Shown here: positions 19,701 to 30,159 of the stretch, piece by piece
How positions within the stretch are numbered: the stretch's first letter is position 1
Layout: every line of letters begins with the position of its first letter
Source of the DNA: Cellulophaga sp. RHA19
GTDB lineage: Bacteria; Bacteroidota; Bacteroidia; Flavobacteriales; Flavobacteriaceae
Assembly (NCBI RefSeq): GCF_002813425.1
Contig: NZ_PHUL01000001.1
Span: forward strand, 3,711,001 to 3,775,000
Direction: 5' to 3'
Length of the DNA: 64,000 nucleotides
Made by a program: the position numbers and the translations under genes
The notes under the pieces: model-generated
Seen by the model: the letters and a program-made list of their open reading frames with translations, nothing else
The model's database searches: none
What the model was told of the DNA's origin: nothing

Positions 19701-19795
19701 TCAATCTTACTACTTATAAAAGTATAGGATAATTGATAGATACTTACGATCCCAAATAAAAAAGCAAACAGCTTTATAAGTCCTTTATTATACAT
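16793..19795 (-). CDS. secDF: Protein translocase subunit SecDF (fused)
   Basis: A 1000-residue fusion of SecD and SecF, which use the proton gradient to help pull proteins through SecYEG. SecD part: a first membrane helix, [14 protein letters not shown] near residue 90, the large periplasmic region, then the membrane block ([44 protein letters not shown]). SecF part: [18 protein letters not shown] near residue 710, and the second block ([38 protein letters not shown]). Both D-x-N/D-x3-F-E/DR motifs are intact. Fusion is normal in Bacteroidetes. It has its own consensus promoter at 19833-19863. Confidence 0.97.
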   Translation of the reverse strand: [1000 protein letters not shown]

Positions 19796-19832
19796 TAGTT
19801 TTTGTTTATTATTGGTAATTTTATATAGCGTG

Positions 19833-19863
19833 CAAATATATCATTTAAGATAAGAATTGCCAA
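19833..19863 (-). promoter_or_regulatory. Promoter of secDF (Bacteroidetes consensus)
   Basis: On the minus strand TTG (19861-19863), a 20-base spacer and TATATTTG (19833-19840) match the Bacteroidetes promoter. It lies downstream of the mdh terminator, so secDF is transcribed independently of mdh. Confidence 0.8.
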
Positions 19864-19884
19864 TATATTTACAATATTATATAA

Positions 19885-19919
19885 AATAAGGGTGTACAAA
19901 TAAATTTGTCACCCTTATT
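19885..19919 (-). terminator. Terminator after mdh
   Basis: AATAAGGGTG and CACCCTTATT form a perfect 10-bp inverted repeat, extended inside by ACAAAT/ATTTGT. On the minus strand it is followed by a loose T-rich tract. Confidence 0.7.
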
Positions 19920-19940
19920 CTAATCAATTTCTTATAAATA

Positions 19941-20867
19941 TTATAATTCTAAAAGTGCGTTAGTTTTAGAAACTCCTGCTGCACTTTCTTGCATTTTTGC
20001 TTTTTCAGCATCACTAAGTTCAATCTCTACTATTTTCTCTATACCGTTTTTACCTAAAATAACTGGCACACCAATACAAAGATCATTTAAACCGTACTCA
20101 CCCTCTAACAAAGTAGAACATGGGAACATTTTCTTTTGATCACAAGCAATAGCCTGTACCAAACCAGAAACTGCTGCACCTGGAGCATACCAAGCACTTG
20201 TTCCTAACAACTTAGTTAATGTAGCACCACCAACTTTAGTATCTGCAGCAACTTGCTCTAATCTTTCTTCAGATAAAAACTCAGAAACCTTTACACTGTT
20301 TCTAGTAGCGTGCGCTGTTAATGGAACCATTCCTGTATCACTATGACCACCAATAACCATACCGTCTACATCAGAAATAGGAGCTTCTAAAGCCTCTGCT
20401 AATCTGTATTTAAAACGTGCACTATCTAAAGCACCACCCATACCAATAATTCTGTTTTTAGGCAATCCTGTAGTTTTATGTACTAAATATGTCATTGTAT
20501 CCATTGGGTTACTAACAACAATTATAATTACCTCTGGAGAGTGCTTAATTAAGTTTTCTGAAACTGTTTTTACAATACCAGCATTAATACCAATTAATTC
20601 TTCTCTCGTCATTCCTGGTTTACGAGGAATACCAGATGTTATAACAGCAATATTAGAACCTGCAGTTTTAGAGTAATCATTAGTAGAACCAACAATTTTA
20701 GTATCAAAACCATTTAAAGATGCTGTTTGCATTAAGTCCATTGCTTTACCTTCTGCATATCCTTCTTTAATATCTAACACAACAACTTCTGATGCAAAAT
20801 TTTTAATTGCAATGTATTCTGCACAACTAGCGCCTACTGCACCTGCACCTACTACCGTTACTTTCAT
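19941..20867 (-). CDS. mdh: Malate dehydrogenase (LDH-like)
   Basis: A 308-residue NAD-dependent enzyme of the TCA cycle that interconverts malate and oxaloacetate. The dinucleotide-binding glycines are in VVGAGAVGASCAEY (residues 5-18), the mobile loop Arg residues in GIPRKPGMTREEL, the substrate Arg and Asp in MGGALDSARFKYRLAEAL, and the catalytic His in IGGHSDTGMVPL. The double-Arg loop (PRKPGMTR) distinguishes malate from lactate dehydrogenase. Length and start (MKVTVVGAGAVG) are normal. The gene is bounded by its own terminator. Confidence 0.96.
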   Translation of the reverse strand: MKVTVVGAGAVGASCAEYIAIKNFASEVVVLDIKEGYAEGKAMDLMQTASLNGFDTKIVGSTNDYSKTAGSNIAVITSGIPRKPGMTREELIGINAGIVKTVSENLIKHSPEVIIIVVSNPMDTMTYLVHKTTGLPKNRIIGMGGALDSARFKYRLAEALEAPISDVDGMVIGGHSDTGMVPLTAHATRNSVKVSEFLSEERLEQVAADTKVGGATLTKLLGTSAWYAPGAAVSGLVQAIACDQKKMFPCSTLLEGEYGLNDLCIGVPVILGKNGIEKIVEIELSDAEKAKMQESAAGVSKTNALLEL

Positions 20868-21122
20868 AAGTATATATTTATTTAATTTTTAATGATTTGT
20901 TTACTGACCGTAAAAATAAAGAATTTTAACATTATAAATAAGGTATACAGCAACTTTAATATTCTTTTATAGGTATTAAAATGATTAAAACTTAGTTTAA
21001 TGTTAAAGAAAGATGTATTTAAACGAAAAACCACAAAAAAAGGTGCTATACATCGATAATAATGAAATACACAACAAAATACTGCGTTAGAACAATATCC
21101 AAATTAATAAAAATACCTACTT

Positions 21123-21524
21123 ATGAAAAAACCCCTACATTTTTTCATAGCGACTTTTGTGTACATTACAATATTTAGTTGCTCTGAAATTCCCGAAAAC
21201 AATGATCCTATTCTTGGAATATGGGCTAAAACAACAACATCAGAATCTGGCGTAGATTCCAAACAAGAATGGATTTTTAACGATGCATACAAAGGAAGGT
21301 TTCATAGTTACACTAATGACAACGTGGCTTTTTTAACTGATTTTAGATGGGTAATAGAGGGCGACACCTACACTATTACGTATCCAGAGACTGATATGCC
21401 AAGTGACCAAGTAAAGATTAAAACAACAGAAGCAGCCAATAGCACAGAAAGAACCTCTGAAAATGCTTCTGCTACCGTTATATTAGAAGAAACAAACGGA
21501 GAAACTTTGGCCTTTAGAGAATAA
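21123..21524 (+). CDS. Small lipoprotein, lipocalin-like
   Basis: A 133-residue exported protein with lipobox IFSC (Cys20) and a mature part beginning SEIPENNDPILGIWAKTT, resembling the start of Bacteroidetes lipocalin-like domains (xPILGxW). Following strands such as SKQEWIFNDAYKGRFHSY and RWVIEGDTYTITYPE support a small beta-barrel. The ligand is unknown. The 255-base space between the mdh start and this gene shows no other feature. A terminator at 21548 closes the gene. Confidence 0.7.
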   Translation: MKKPLHFFIATFVYITIFSCSEIPENNDPILGIWAKTTTSESGVDSKQEWIFNDAYKGRFHSYTNDNVAFLTDFRWVIEGDTYTITYPETDMPSDQVKIKTTEAANSTERTSENASATVILEETNGETLAFRE

Positions 21525-21547
21525 AGCATAATAAAGTTTTTCTACCC

Positions 21548-21584
21548 AAAAAAAGCCCTAGAAACTAATCTAGGGCTTTTTTAT
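21548..21584. terminator. Bidirectional terminator
   Basis: AAAAGCCCTAGA / TCTAGGGCTTTT hairpin with loop AACTAA, between the convergent small lipoprotein and beta-barrel genes. Confidence 0.9.
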
Positions 21585-21604
21585 TTTTTTAATATTATTA
21601 GTTA

Positions 21605-22606
21605 CTATCTAAAACCAAAATTAACACCAAAAGATAAGTTGTTATACTTTGCCATAGAGTAATCTGCGTGTATTCTAAAAAATCCTAACTTTAGCTTTGC
21701 ACCAATGTTACCTGTAACACCACTAGCATCTGATTTTATAGAAAAAGGATCTGTATAGGTATCTCCTATAAATGGACCAGACTGAACCCTGTAAGTACCT
21801 AACACATCTACTGTAGATTTACCCGTTAAGTATCCTAAACCACCATAAAAGTTAATTATTGGCATTTTAGTAGACACAACTGCCTGAAAAACCCAGGTAT
21901 TCATTTTCATATCTAATCGTTGGTTTTCACCTGCAATTACATCTTGGTCTGTAAAATCATACATACCTGTTAAATGCGTATACCCAATAACACCAGATAT
22001 TGCAACAGGTAATATTTTATCTGCTGGTAAGAGCTTAGTAAAATCGTGCTGCAGACCAACACCAAACATACCTACTTCTACATCATCAGTCTTTATTTTT
22101 GGTAAAAACCTAGCTTTTATTTCTGTTCCTTTTATTAAACCTACACTGGCTTGTATAAATGCAGACGGTACAAAGTTTATATTTTCTGATGCTAAACCAG
22201 ATGGAAGTTCAAATTCTTCTCTAAATAATCCGTTTTCATCTTCAACAAAAACATTTATACCTTCTATATCTCCTAAACCAGAAGAAACTTCTTTGGAAAT
22301 ACTACCATCTACAAATTGCAAATTTTCATAATCCTCTGTATTTAATATAAATGATTTTTTATCACTTGGAGACTGCGCCATATTACCAATAATAGAAATC
22401 TCAAAACCTCCTAAAGGTTTTGCGTCTGCAGTATTATACCATCCTCCAGAGATACTATAAAGCATACCTTCGGACACAGGTGATAAATAATCATTAATAA
22501 ACTTATTTGCATCATCTACACCTGCAGCAAAAACTTCATTTGCGCTAGATTGGGCAGATGTGTAAGCACTTAACGCCAAGAAAATAACTAAACTAAACTT
22601 TTTCAT
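21605..22606 (-). CDS. Outer-membrane beta-barrel protein, DUF6588-like
   Basis: A 333-residue protein with a signal peptide ending at SAQS (about residue 20), then a segment NEVFAAGVDDANKFINDYLSPVSEGMLYSISGGWYNTA that I associate with the Bacteroidetes DUF6588 family (assignment from memory). The rest has alternating barrel-type strands (AFIQASVGLIKGTEIKARFLP, WVFQAVVSTKMPIINFYGGLGYL, GNIGAKLKLGFFRIHADYS) and a terminal aromatic strand LSFGVNFGFR. This implies an outer-membrane location. No substrate or partner is evident. It lies between two terminators and is probably transcribed alone. Confidence 0.75.
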   Translation of the reverse strand: MKKFSLVIFLALSAYTSAQSSANEVFAAGVDDANKFINDYLSPVSEGMLYSISGGWYNTADAKPLGGFEISIIGNMAQSPSDKKSFILNTEDYENLQFVDGSISKEVSSGLGDIEGINVFVEDENGLFREEFELPSGLASENINFVPSAFIQASVGLIKGTEIKARFLPKIKTDDVEVGMFGVGLQHDFTKLLPADKILPVAISGVIGYTHLTGMYDFTDQDVIAGENQRLDMKMNTWVFQAVVSTKMPIINFYGGLGYLTGKSTVDVLGTYRVQSGPFIGDTYTDPFSIKSDASGVTGNIGAKLKLGFFRIHADYSMAKYNNLSFGVNFGFR

Positions 22607-22629
22607 AGAATTGTTTTTTTTATAAAACT

Positions 22630-22660
22630 AAAAAACTCGCACCAATGGTGCGAGTTTTTG
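22630..22660 (-). terminator. Terminator after gyrB
   Basis: AAAAACTCGCACCA / TGGTGCGAGTTTTT hairpin with a very short loop, just downstream of the gyrB stop on the minus strand. Confidence 0.88.
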
Positions 22661-22678
22661 TTGTATAAACTTACTTTA

Positions 22679-24688
<2,010 letters not shown>

Positions 24689-24860
24689 TTAATTTTAAAC
24701 GGTTTTAAGACTGTTTTAAAATAGTTATTAACATTTTCTTTGCAACAGAGAACACTGCTTAAACACGCTTAAATTGATTTTTAAGATATATTTGATATAA
24801 AACACAGATTTTACAAATCATAAAATAAAAAAAATGCTCTTAAAAGGCTTTAAACGAAAA

Positions 24861-24884
24861 GGAGCACCAATACATTGGTGCTCC
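24861..24884 (-). terminator. Probable terminator after asnB
   Basis: A perfect inverted repeat GGAGCACCAA / TTGGTGCTCC with loop TACA, followed on the minus strand by TTTTCG. The T-run is short, so efficiency is uncertain. Confidence 0.65.
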
Positions 24885-24945
24885 AAAAAGACTAATTATA
24901 ATTAAAACCCTAGAATAGGCTATAATTCAAGTTATATTTTATTTT

Positions 24946-26610
24946 TTAATATGCTTCATCATGTACGTTAGCTATTGCTCTACCAGAAGGGTCGTTCATA
25001 TTTTTAAACGCTTCATCCCATTCTAAAGCTGTTGCCGTACTACAAGCTACACTTGCCTCTTGCGGTACACTTAATGCTGCTGCATCACTAGGAAAATGTC
25101 CTTCAAAAATAGTTCTATAATAATACTCTTCCTTGTTTAATGGTGTGTTAATTGGAAAACGGAATGCTGCATTTTCAATTTGCTCATCTGTTATTTCTTT
25201 CTCAACTAATTCTTTTAAAGTATCAATCCAGCTATATCCTACACCATCAGAAAACTGTTCTTTTTGTCTCCAAGCTACGCTTTCCGGTATCATATCTTCA
25301 AACGCCTTACGAACTACCCATTTCTCCATACGTTCCCCATTAATCATTTTATCTTTAGGGTTAATACGCATAGCAACATCCATAAATTCTTTATCTAAAA
25401 ATGGTACACGACCTTCAATTCCCCAAGCAGCTAAACTTTTATTAGCTCTTAAACAATCGTACATATGTAACTTATCTAATTTACGTACAGTCTCTTCATG
25501 AAACTCTTGTGCATTTGGCGCCTTATGAAAATACAAATAACCACCAAATAGCTCATCTGCGCCTTCACCAGACAATACCATTTTTATACCCATAGACTTA
25601 ATAACACGTGCCATTAAGTACATCGGTGTAGAAGAACGAATTGTAGTAATATCATACGTTTCTATGTTATAAATAACATCTTTAATAGCATCTAAACCTT
25701 CTTGAATTGTAAATTTAATTTCATGATGTACAGTACCAATATGATCTGCTACTTTTTTTGCAGCAGCCAAATCTGGTGATCCTTCTAATCCAACAGAAAA
25801 AGAGTGTAGTTGTGGATACCAAGCATCTGCTGTATCACCACTTTCTATACGTTTTTGTGCATATTTTTTTGCAACAGCAGAAGTTACAGAAGAATCTAAA
25901 CCACCAGACAATAATACTCCGTATGGTACATCAGACATTAACTGTCTGTGAACCGCTGCTTCTAAAGCTTCTTTTACTTCTTGTATGCTAGTTTCGTTTT
26001 CTTTAACAGCATCATACTCCATCCAATCACGAGAGTACCATTTTTTTAACTCACCATCTTTACTATGTAAGTAATGACCAGGAGGAAATAATTCTATTTT
26101 TGTACAAGTACCTTCCAATGCTTTTAATTCTGATGCAACGTAGAACGTACCGTTTTTATCCCAACCCATATACAAAGGAATAATTCCCATATGATCACGA
26201 GCAACAAAATATTCATCTTTATCGGCATCATAAATAGTGAAACCAAAAATACCATTTAACTCATCTAAAAAATCCACTCCCTTTTCATAATACAAAGCCA
26301 AAATAACCTCGCAATCAGATTCTGTCTGAAAATCATATGTATCTTTAAACTGCTTACGTAATTCTCTGTGATTATAAATTTCTCCATTGGCAGCTAATAT
26401 TAATTTACCATTAGGACTTAATAATGGTTGTTTACCAGAAGCCGGATCTACAATTGCCAAACGCTCGTGTGCTAAAATAGCTTTATCGTCTGCGTATATA
26501 CCACTCCAGTCTGGACCTCTATGTCTAATTTTTTTAGACATCTCTAACAACTGAGGTCTTAAAGCCTCAGTGCTTTCCTTTACATCAAATGCACAAACTA
26601 TTCCACACAT
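24946..26610 (-). CDS. asnB: Asparagine synthetase B (glutamine-hydrolysing)
   Basis: A 554-residue enzyme that makes Asn from Asp, ATP and glutamine. The N-terminal glutaminase begins MCGIVCAFD, where Cys2 is the nucleophile once Met is removed; this fixes the start at 26610, although the frame is open to 26703. RHRGPDWSG, LAHERLAIVDP and NGEIYNHRELR are glutaminase motifs. The synthetase domain has the ATP-binding SGGLDSSVTSA near residue 235 and the LSGEGADELFGGYLYFHKAP motif. It is divergent from the DUF2911 gene; their starts are 243 bases apart. Confidence 0.96.
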   Translation of the reverse strand: MCGIVCAFDVKESTEALRPQLLEMSKKIRHRGPDWSGIYADDKAILAHERLAIVDPASGKQPLLSPNGKLILAANGEIYNHRELRKQFKDTYDFQTESDCEVILALYYEKGVDFLDELNGIFGFTIYDADKDEYFVARDHMGIIPLYMGWDKNGTFYVASELKALEGTCTKIELFPPGHYLHSKDGELKKWYSRDWMEYDAVKENETSIQEVKEALEAAVHRQLMSDVPYGVLLSGGLDSSVTSAVAKKYAQKRIESGDTADAWYPQLHSFSVGLEGSPDLAAAKKVADHIGTVHHEIKFTIQEGLDAIKDVIYNIETYDITTIRSSTPMYLMARVIKSMGIKMVLSGEGADELFGGYLYFHKAPNAQEFHEETVRKLDKLHMYDCLRANKSLAAWGIEGRVPFLDKEFMDVAMRINPKDKMINGERMEKWVVRKAFEDMIPESVAWRQKEQFSDGVGYSWIDTLKELVEKEITDEQIENAAFRFPINTPLNKEEYYYRTIFEGHFPSDAAALSVPQEASVACSTATALEWDEAFKNMNDPSGRAIANVHDEAY

Positions 26611-26853
26611 ATTATTAATCTTTATATCAATTTGATTACAAAGATGAATTAAAGGTTTCAATTTAAAAACACATACGCTTATATTGATTTCAATTTGAAA
26701 CATTTTAAACCGTATTACAAGTTATTTAATACGCATAAAGAGTATTGCAATAAAAAAAACAATCATTTTGTAAGTTGGCATAATTTTAGCGACCATATAA
26801 TTCATTACTGCGAAAATGTCGCTAAATTTGAAAAACACAAAAAACAAACATTT

Positions 26854-27381
26854 ATGAAAAGATTAATTGCATTATCAGCACTTGTATTAACTATGGTATT
26901 TACTACTAACGCAACTGCTCAAAAATTTCCTGGCTTAGATAAAAGTCCAGCCGACATTGCCTCTCAACCATCTAGCTACAAAATTTCAAAAAAGAACATA
27001 CGTGTTGTTTATAGTCGCCCTCAATTAAAAGGAAGATTAGTAAAAGATTTAGCCCCTGCAGGAAAAGTATGGAGAACTGGCGCTAATGAGGCTGCAGAAG
27101 TTACTTTTTACGCAGATACAAAATTTGGAGGTAAAACAGTAAAAGCTGGTACTTACTCTTTATTCTCTGTACCTGGAGAAAAAGAATGGACTGTAATTTT
27201 AAATAAAAACTTAAACCAATGGGGTGCTTACTCTTATGAGAAAGATGCTGACGTTATTAGAGTTACAGGTAATGTATCTAAAAGCAAAGACACTATAGAA
27301 GCTTTTTCTATTACTTTTACAGATACTGATATGGTAATGGGTTGGGGAACTACTATAGTTTCTGTACCTTTTTCTATTTAA
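26854..27381 (+). CDS. DUF2911 family exported protein
   Basis: A 175-residue protein beginning MKRLIALSALVLTMVFTTNATAQ, a cleavable signal peptide; this start (26854) is preferred to the in-frame 26695, which adds 53 residues with no export signal. The mature domain has the DUF2911 pattern: VVYSRPQLKGR, APAGKVWRTGANEAAEVTF, FGGKTVKAGTYSLFSVPGEKEWTVILN, QWGAYSY. The family is common in Bacteroidetes and its biochemical function is unknown to me. A terminator follows at 27403. Confidence 0.9.
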   Translation: MKRLIALSALVLTMVFTTNATAQKFPGLDKSPADIASQPSSYKISKKNIRVVYSRPQLKGRLVKDLAPAGKVWRTGANEAAEVTFYADTKFGGKTVKAGTYSLFSVPGEKEWTVILNKNLNQWGAYSYEKDADVIRVTGNVSKSKDTIEAFSITFTDTDMVMGWGTTIVSVPFSI

Positions 27382-27402
27382 TTAGCAGTACGCTTTAAAT
27401 AT

Positions 27403-27436
27403 AAAACCCGAAGCTACATATAGCTTCGGGTTTATT
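27403..27436. terminator. Bidirectional terminator
   Basis: AAACCCGAAGCTA / TAGCTTCGGGTTT hairpin with loop CATA, between the convergent DUF2911 and amidohydrolase genes. Confidence 0.88.
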
Positions 27437-27461
27437 TTTGGGCTTTTAAGTTTTTCTGTAA

Positions 27462-29081
27462 CTATTTTACTTTCTTACCTCCTATAAAAACTTGTTCTGC
27501 TGTTATGGTTGGAATATTAGAAGCTTCAACCTCCATAATATTATCACTTAAAATTACAAAATCTGCTTTTTTACCTGGCTCAATACTTCCTTTTTCATTT
27601 TCTTCAAAATTAGAATAAGCAGCCCAAATTGTCATCCCTTTTAATGTCTCTTCTCTAGACAAAGCGTTTTCCATTTGAAAACCACCTTCTGGATAATTTT
27701 TAGTGTCTTTTCTGGCAACAGCTGCATAAAACGTTAAAAACGGACTTACACGTTCTACCGGAAAATCTGTTCCTAAAGCAACAACACCAGCTATATCTAA
27801 TAATTTTTTAAATGCATAAGCGCCTTTTACACGCTCTTCTCCCAGCCTGTCCTTTGCCCAGTACATATCACTAGTTGCATGCGTTGGCTGCACAGATGGT
27901 ATAATTCCTAGTTTAAAATAATCAAAATCTTTTGGCGCAATAACCTGTGCGTGTTCTACTTTCCAACGTCTGCCTTTTGTATTTTTTAATGCCGATTTAT
28001 AAGCTCGTAAAACCGCTACATTAGCAGAATCTCCAATAGCATGCGTATTCATTTGGTAGTCGGTTTTTGCAATTCTTTTAGCAAGACTATTTATTTTTTC
28101 TACAGGAGTTACCATAGCACCATAATGATTGTGCTTGTCCGAGTACTCTTCTTTTAAAGCCGCACCTCTAGAACCTAGTGCACCGTCTCCGTACACTTTT
28201 ACAGAACGAACATTTAATCCGTCTGTTTTTACAATCCCTTTAGTTAAGTAATAATCTAAATTTTCTTTGTTTGCACTTATCATAGCATAAACACGGATAT
28301 CCATTTCTCCGTTTTGCTGCAAGCTGTCTATAATTTCTATAGTTTGCTTATCTAAACCTGCATCATTAACCGTTGTTAACCCATAATCAACACATATTTT
28401 TTCTGCATCTTTTAATGCTTGTGCTTGAGTTGCTATACTTGGTTTTGGCAAAACATCATCTATTAAAACCATTGGATTATCTATCAAAACACCTGTAAGT
28501 TCATTATTAACCTTTACAATTTCACCTCCACTAATTTTAGTGTCCTTTGTAATTTTAGCAAGGTCTAATGCATATTGATTTACAATGTATGCGTGGCCAT
28601 CTACACGCTCCAAAACAACAGGAATTGAAGGAAAAAGAGAATCTAAAGCCTCTTTTTTTGGAAACTCTTTTACTTCCCAATCATTTTGGTCCCAACCTCT
28701 ACCTCTTATAAATGTTTTGGTATTAGTTTTTTGAAAAGCAGAAACACGTTTTACCACCTCATCAAAACTTTTGGTATCAATTAAATCTACCACTTGCTGG
28801 TTCATCCCTAATCCAAAAAAATGACAATGCGCGTCTATTAAACCCGGAGTAATTGTTTTACCACCGGCGTCTATTGTTTTGTCTGATGCATACTTTTCTG
28901 CAATTTCTTCTGCAGTACCAACAGCTACAAATAAATCATCTTTTACAGCAAAAGCTTGTGCTTTTGCAAACGTAGAATCTACCGTATAAACATTTGCATT
29001 GGTAACAATATAGTCTACCTTTTCTTTTTTAGGATTACAAGCCGCAATTACCAGCAGTAATACAAGTGTTAATTTTTTCAT
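27462..29081 (-). CDS. Amidohydrolase, YtcJ-like (Amidohydro_3), lipoprotein
   Basis: A 539-residue metal-dependent hydrolase. The start at 29081 gives MKKLTLVLLLVIAAC, a lipoprotein signal with Cys15; the longer in-frame start at 29162 does not. Family motifs: DYIVTNANVYTVD, the metal-binding DAHCHFFGLGM, RGRGWDQNDW, KVYGDGALGSRGAAL, MNTHAIGDSAN, WKVEHAQVIAP, GTDFPVERVSPF and the C-terminal ENEKGSIEPGKKADFVIL. YtcJ-type proteins hydrolyse N-acyl or similar amides; the substrate is not predictable. Lipidation places it in the envelope, outside the cytoplasm. Confidence 0.92.
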   Translation of the reverse strand: MKKLTLVLLLVIAACNPKKEKVDYIVTNANVYTVDSTFAKAQAFAVKDDLFVAVGTAEEIAEKYASDKTIDAGGKTITPGLIDAHCHFFGLGMNQQVVDLIDTKSFDEVVKRVSAFQKTNTKTFIRGRGWDQNDWEVKEFPKKEALDSLFPSIPVVLERVDGHAYIVNQYALDLAKITKDTKISGGEIVKVNNELTGVLIDNPMVLIDDVLPKPSIATQAQALKDAEKICVDYGLTTVNDAGLDKQTIEIIDSLQQNGEMDIRVYAMISANKENLDYYLTKGIVKTDGLNVRSVKVYGDGALGSRGAALKEEYSDKHNHYGAMVTPVEKINSLAKRIAKTDYQMNTHAIGDSANVAVLRAYKSALKNTKGRRWKVEHAQVIAPKDFDYFKLGIIPSVQPTHATSDMYWAKDRLGEERVKGAYAFKKLLDIAGVVALGTDFPVERVSPFLTFYAAVARKDTKNYPEGGFQMENALSREETLKGMTIWAAYSNFEENEKGSIEPGKKADFVILSDNIMEVEASNIPTITAEQVFIGGKKVK

Positions 29082-29161
29082 TAGTTTTTGAGTTTTTTCA
29101 AAAATAACGAAATAATAAGATTTAAAATAAATTAATAAAAACGAACACCATAAGTATGGCA

Positions 29162-29800
29162 TTATTTGCTTAACATACCAAGAATATATGTAGTACCAGA
29201 ATCATAACCTGTACCAAAGAAAAGTTCATCTCTTGTTATAATTGATTCTACAAACAAGTATTTCCTTATTTTACACGTAAGCAAATCATCTTTTAACTCT
29301 TGCATTGCTTTTAAGGCAAGTAGATTTAACAGTCCGTTAAACACCAAAACTTTATACTTTTCACTTAGTTTGTGCTTTTCTATAAACACATCTAATTCCT
29401 CAAAATTGCTTAGTAACAAGTAGCGCCTTTTTGGTAGATATTTTGTATCAGAATTCCAATCTAAATCTTCATCTGGTTTATTTTTAGAACCTGCTATGTA
29501 AATTGTAGTTTTAATTTTTCCATTATCAAATTGTGGAAATGATAAATCAGCAAGTCCAAAATAGATTGATTTAATGTCTTTAGGTATAGATTCTCTTTTT
29601 AAAACCTCTACCAACCAATCTTTAAACTCTAAATATAGCTTGTGTTCATCTATATTTAAAATTGGGAAATTACGCCGCAATAAAACTTTTTTAATTTGAT
29701 TGTAACCAAATTGAATATCTAAGGACTGCTCTATTTGCTTTTCAAATAGAGCATCTATAAGTTTCCAGTTTAATGCTTTGCTTAAATTATTATACAACAT
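29162..29800 (-). CDS. Hypothetical protein
   Basis: A 212-residue soluble protein without signal peptide or membrane segment. I do not recognise a family. Visible features: an N-terminal helical part (LSKALNWKLIDALFEKQIEQSLDIQF), a basic patch YLPKRRYLLLSN (residues 125-136) and a C-terminal stretch TRDELFFGTGYDSGTTYILGML. Its start is 4 bases from the stop of the upstream 90-residue gene, so the two are probably translated from one message. Codon and base composition resemble the neighbours. Confidence 0.65.
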   Translation of the reverse strand: MLYNNLSKALNWKLIDALFEKQIEQSLDIQFGYNQIKKVLLRRNFPILNIDEHKLYLEFKDWLVEVLKRESIPKDIKSIYFGLADLSFPQFDNGKIKTTIYIAGSKNKPDEDLDWNSDTKYLPKRRYLLLSNFEELDVFIEKHKLSEKYKVLVFNGLLNLLALKAMQELKDDLLTCKIRKYLFVESIITRDELFFGTGYDSGTTYILGMLSK

Positions 29801-29804
29801 TTAA

Positions 29805-30077
29805 TTAATCTCTATTAAATCTCCATATAATTTTAATTACTATTAAAACTACACCTAAAACCCACCACATACTTTCTTTAGAATCCTCTTTTACATATGT
29901 AGATACCTTATCTTTTGCTGCTATTTTTTCAGCTTCATTGACATCTAACACAAAAGTATTACAAGTGTCTTCAAAAGTTGGTTTTCTACCAGTTAAAGAA
30001 CAATTTATTCCTGTATTGGGATCAAATTTTCTTTTTTCACATTTTTTACACAGTACTAATTGTTCTGATAAATTCAT
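29805..30077 (-). CDS. Small zinc-ribbon-like protein with C-terminal membrane anchor
   Basis: A 90-residue protein. The N-terminal half has five Cys in a ribbon-like spacing: CKKCEKRKFDPNTGINC, then DTCNTF, suggesting metal binding. Residues 69-86 (SMWWVLGVVLIVIKIIW) form a single membrane helix with a positively charged end (RFNRD), so the ribbon should face the cytoplasm or periplasm as a tail-anchored protein. Similar small proteins occur in Flavobacteria but I know of no function. It is probably co-transcribed with the 212-residue gene. Confidence 0.7.
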   Translation of the reverse strand: MNLSEQLVLCKKCEKRKFDPNTGINCSLTGRKPTFEDTCNTFVLDVNEAEKIAAKDKVSTYVKEDSKESMWWVLGVVLIVIKIIWRFNRD

Positions 30078-30159
30078 TATAAAGTTTTAAATGGTTCATT
30101 ATTACTTATGAATCATTTACATAAAGTGAAACTTTATAACGTTTAAATATGTGTTTTTA

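Noticed and set aside
26611..26703. N-terminal extension of asnB
   Set aside because: Cys2 must follow the initiator Met for the glutaminase to work, so MCGIV at 26610 is the start.
26695..26853. N-terminal extension of the DUF2911 gene
   Set aside because: The internal ATG 26854 gives a clear signal peptide; the extension does not.
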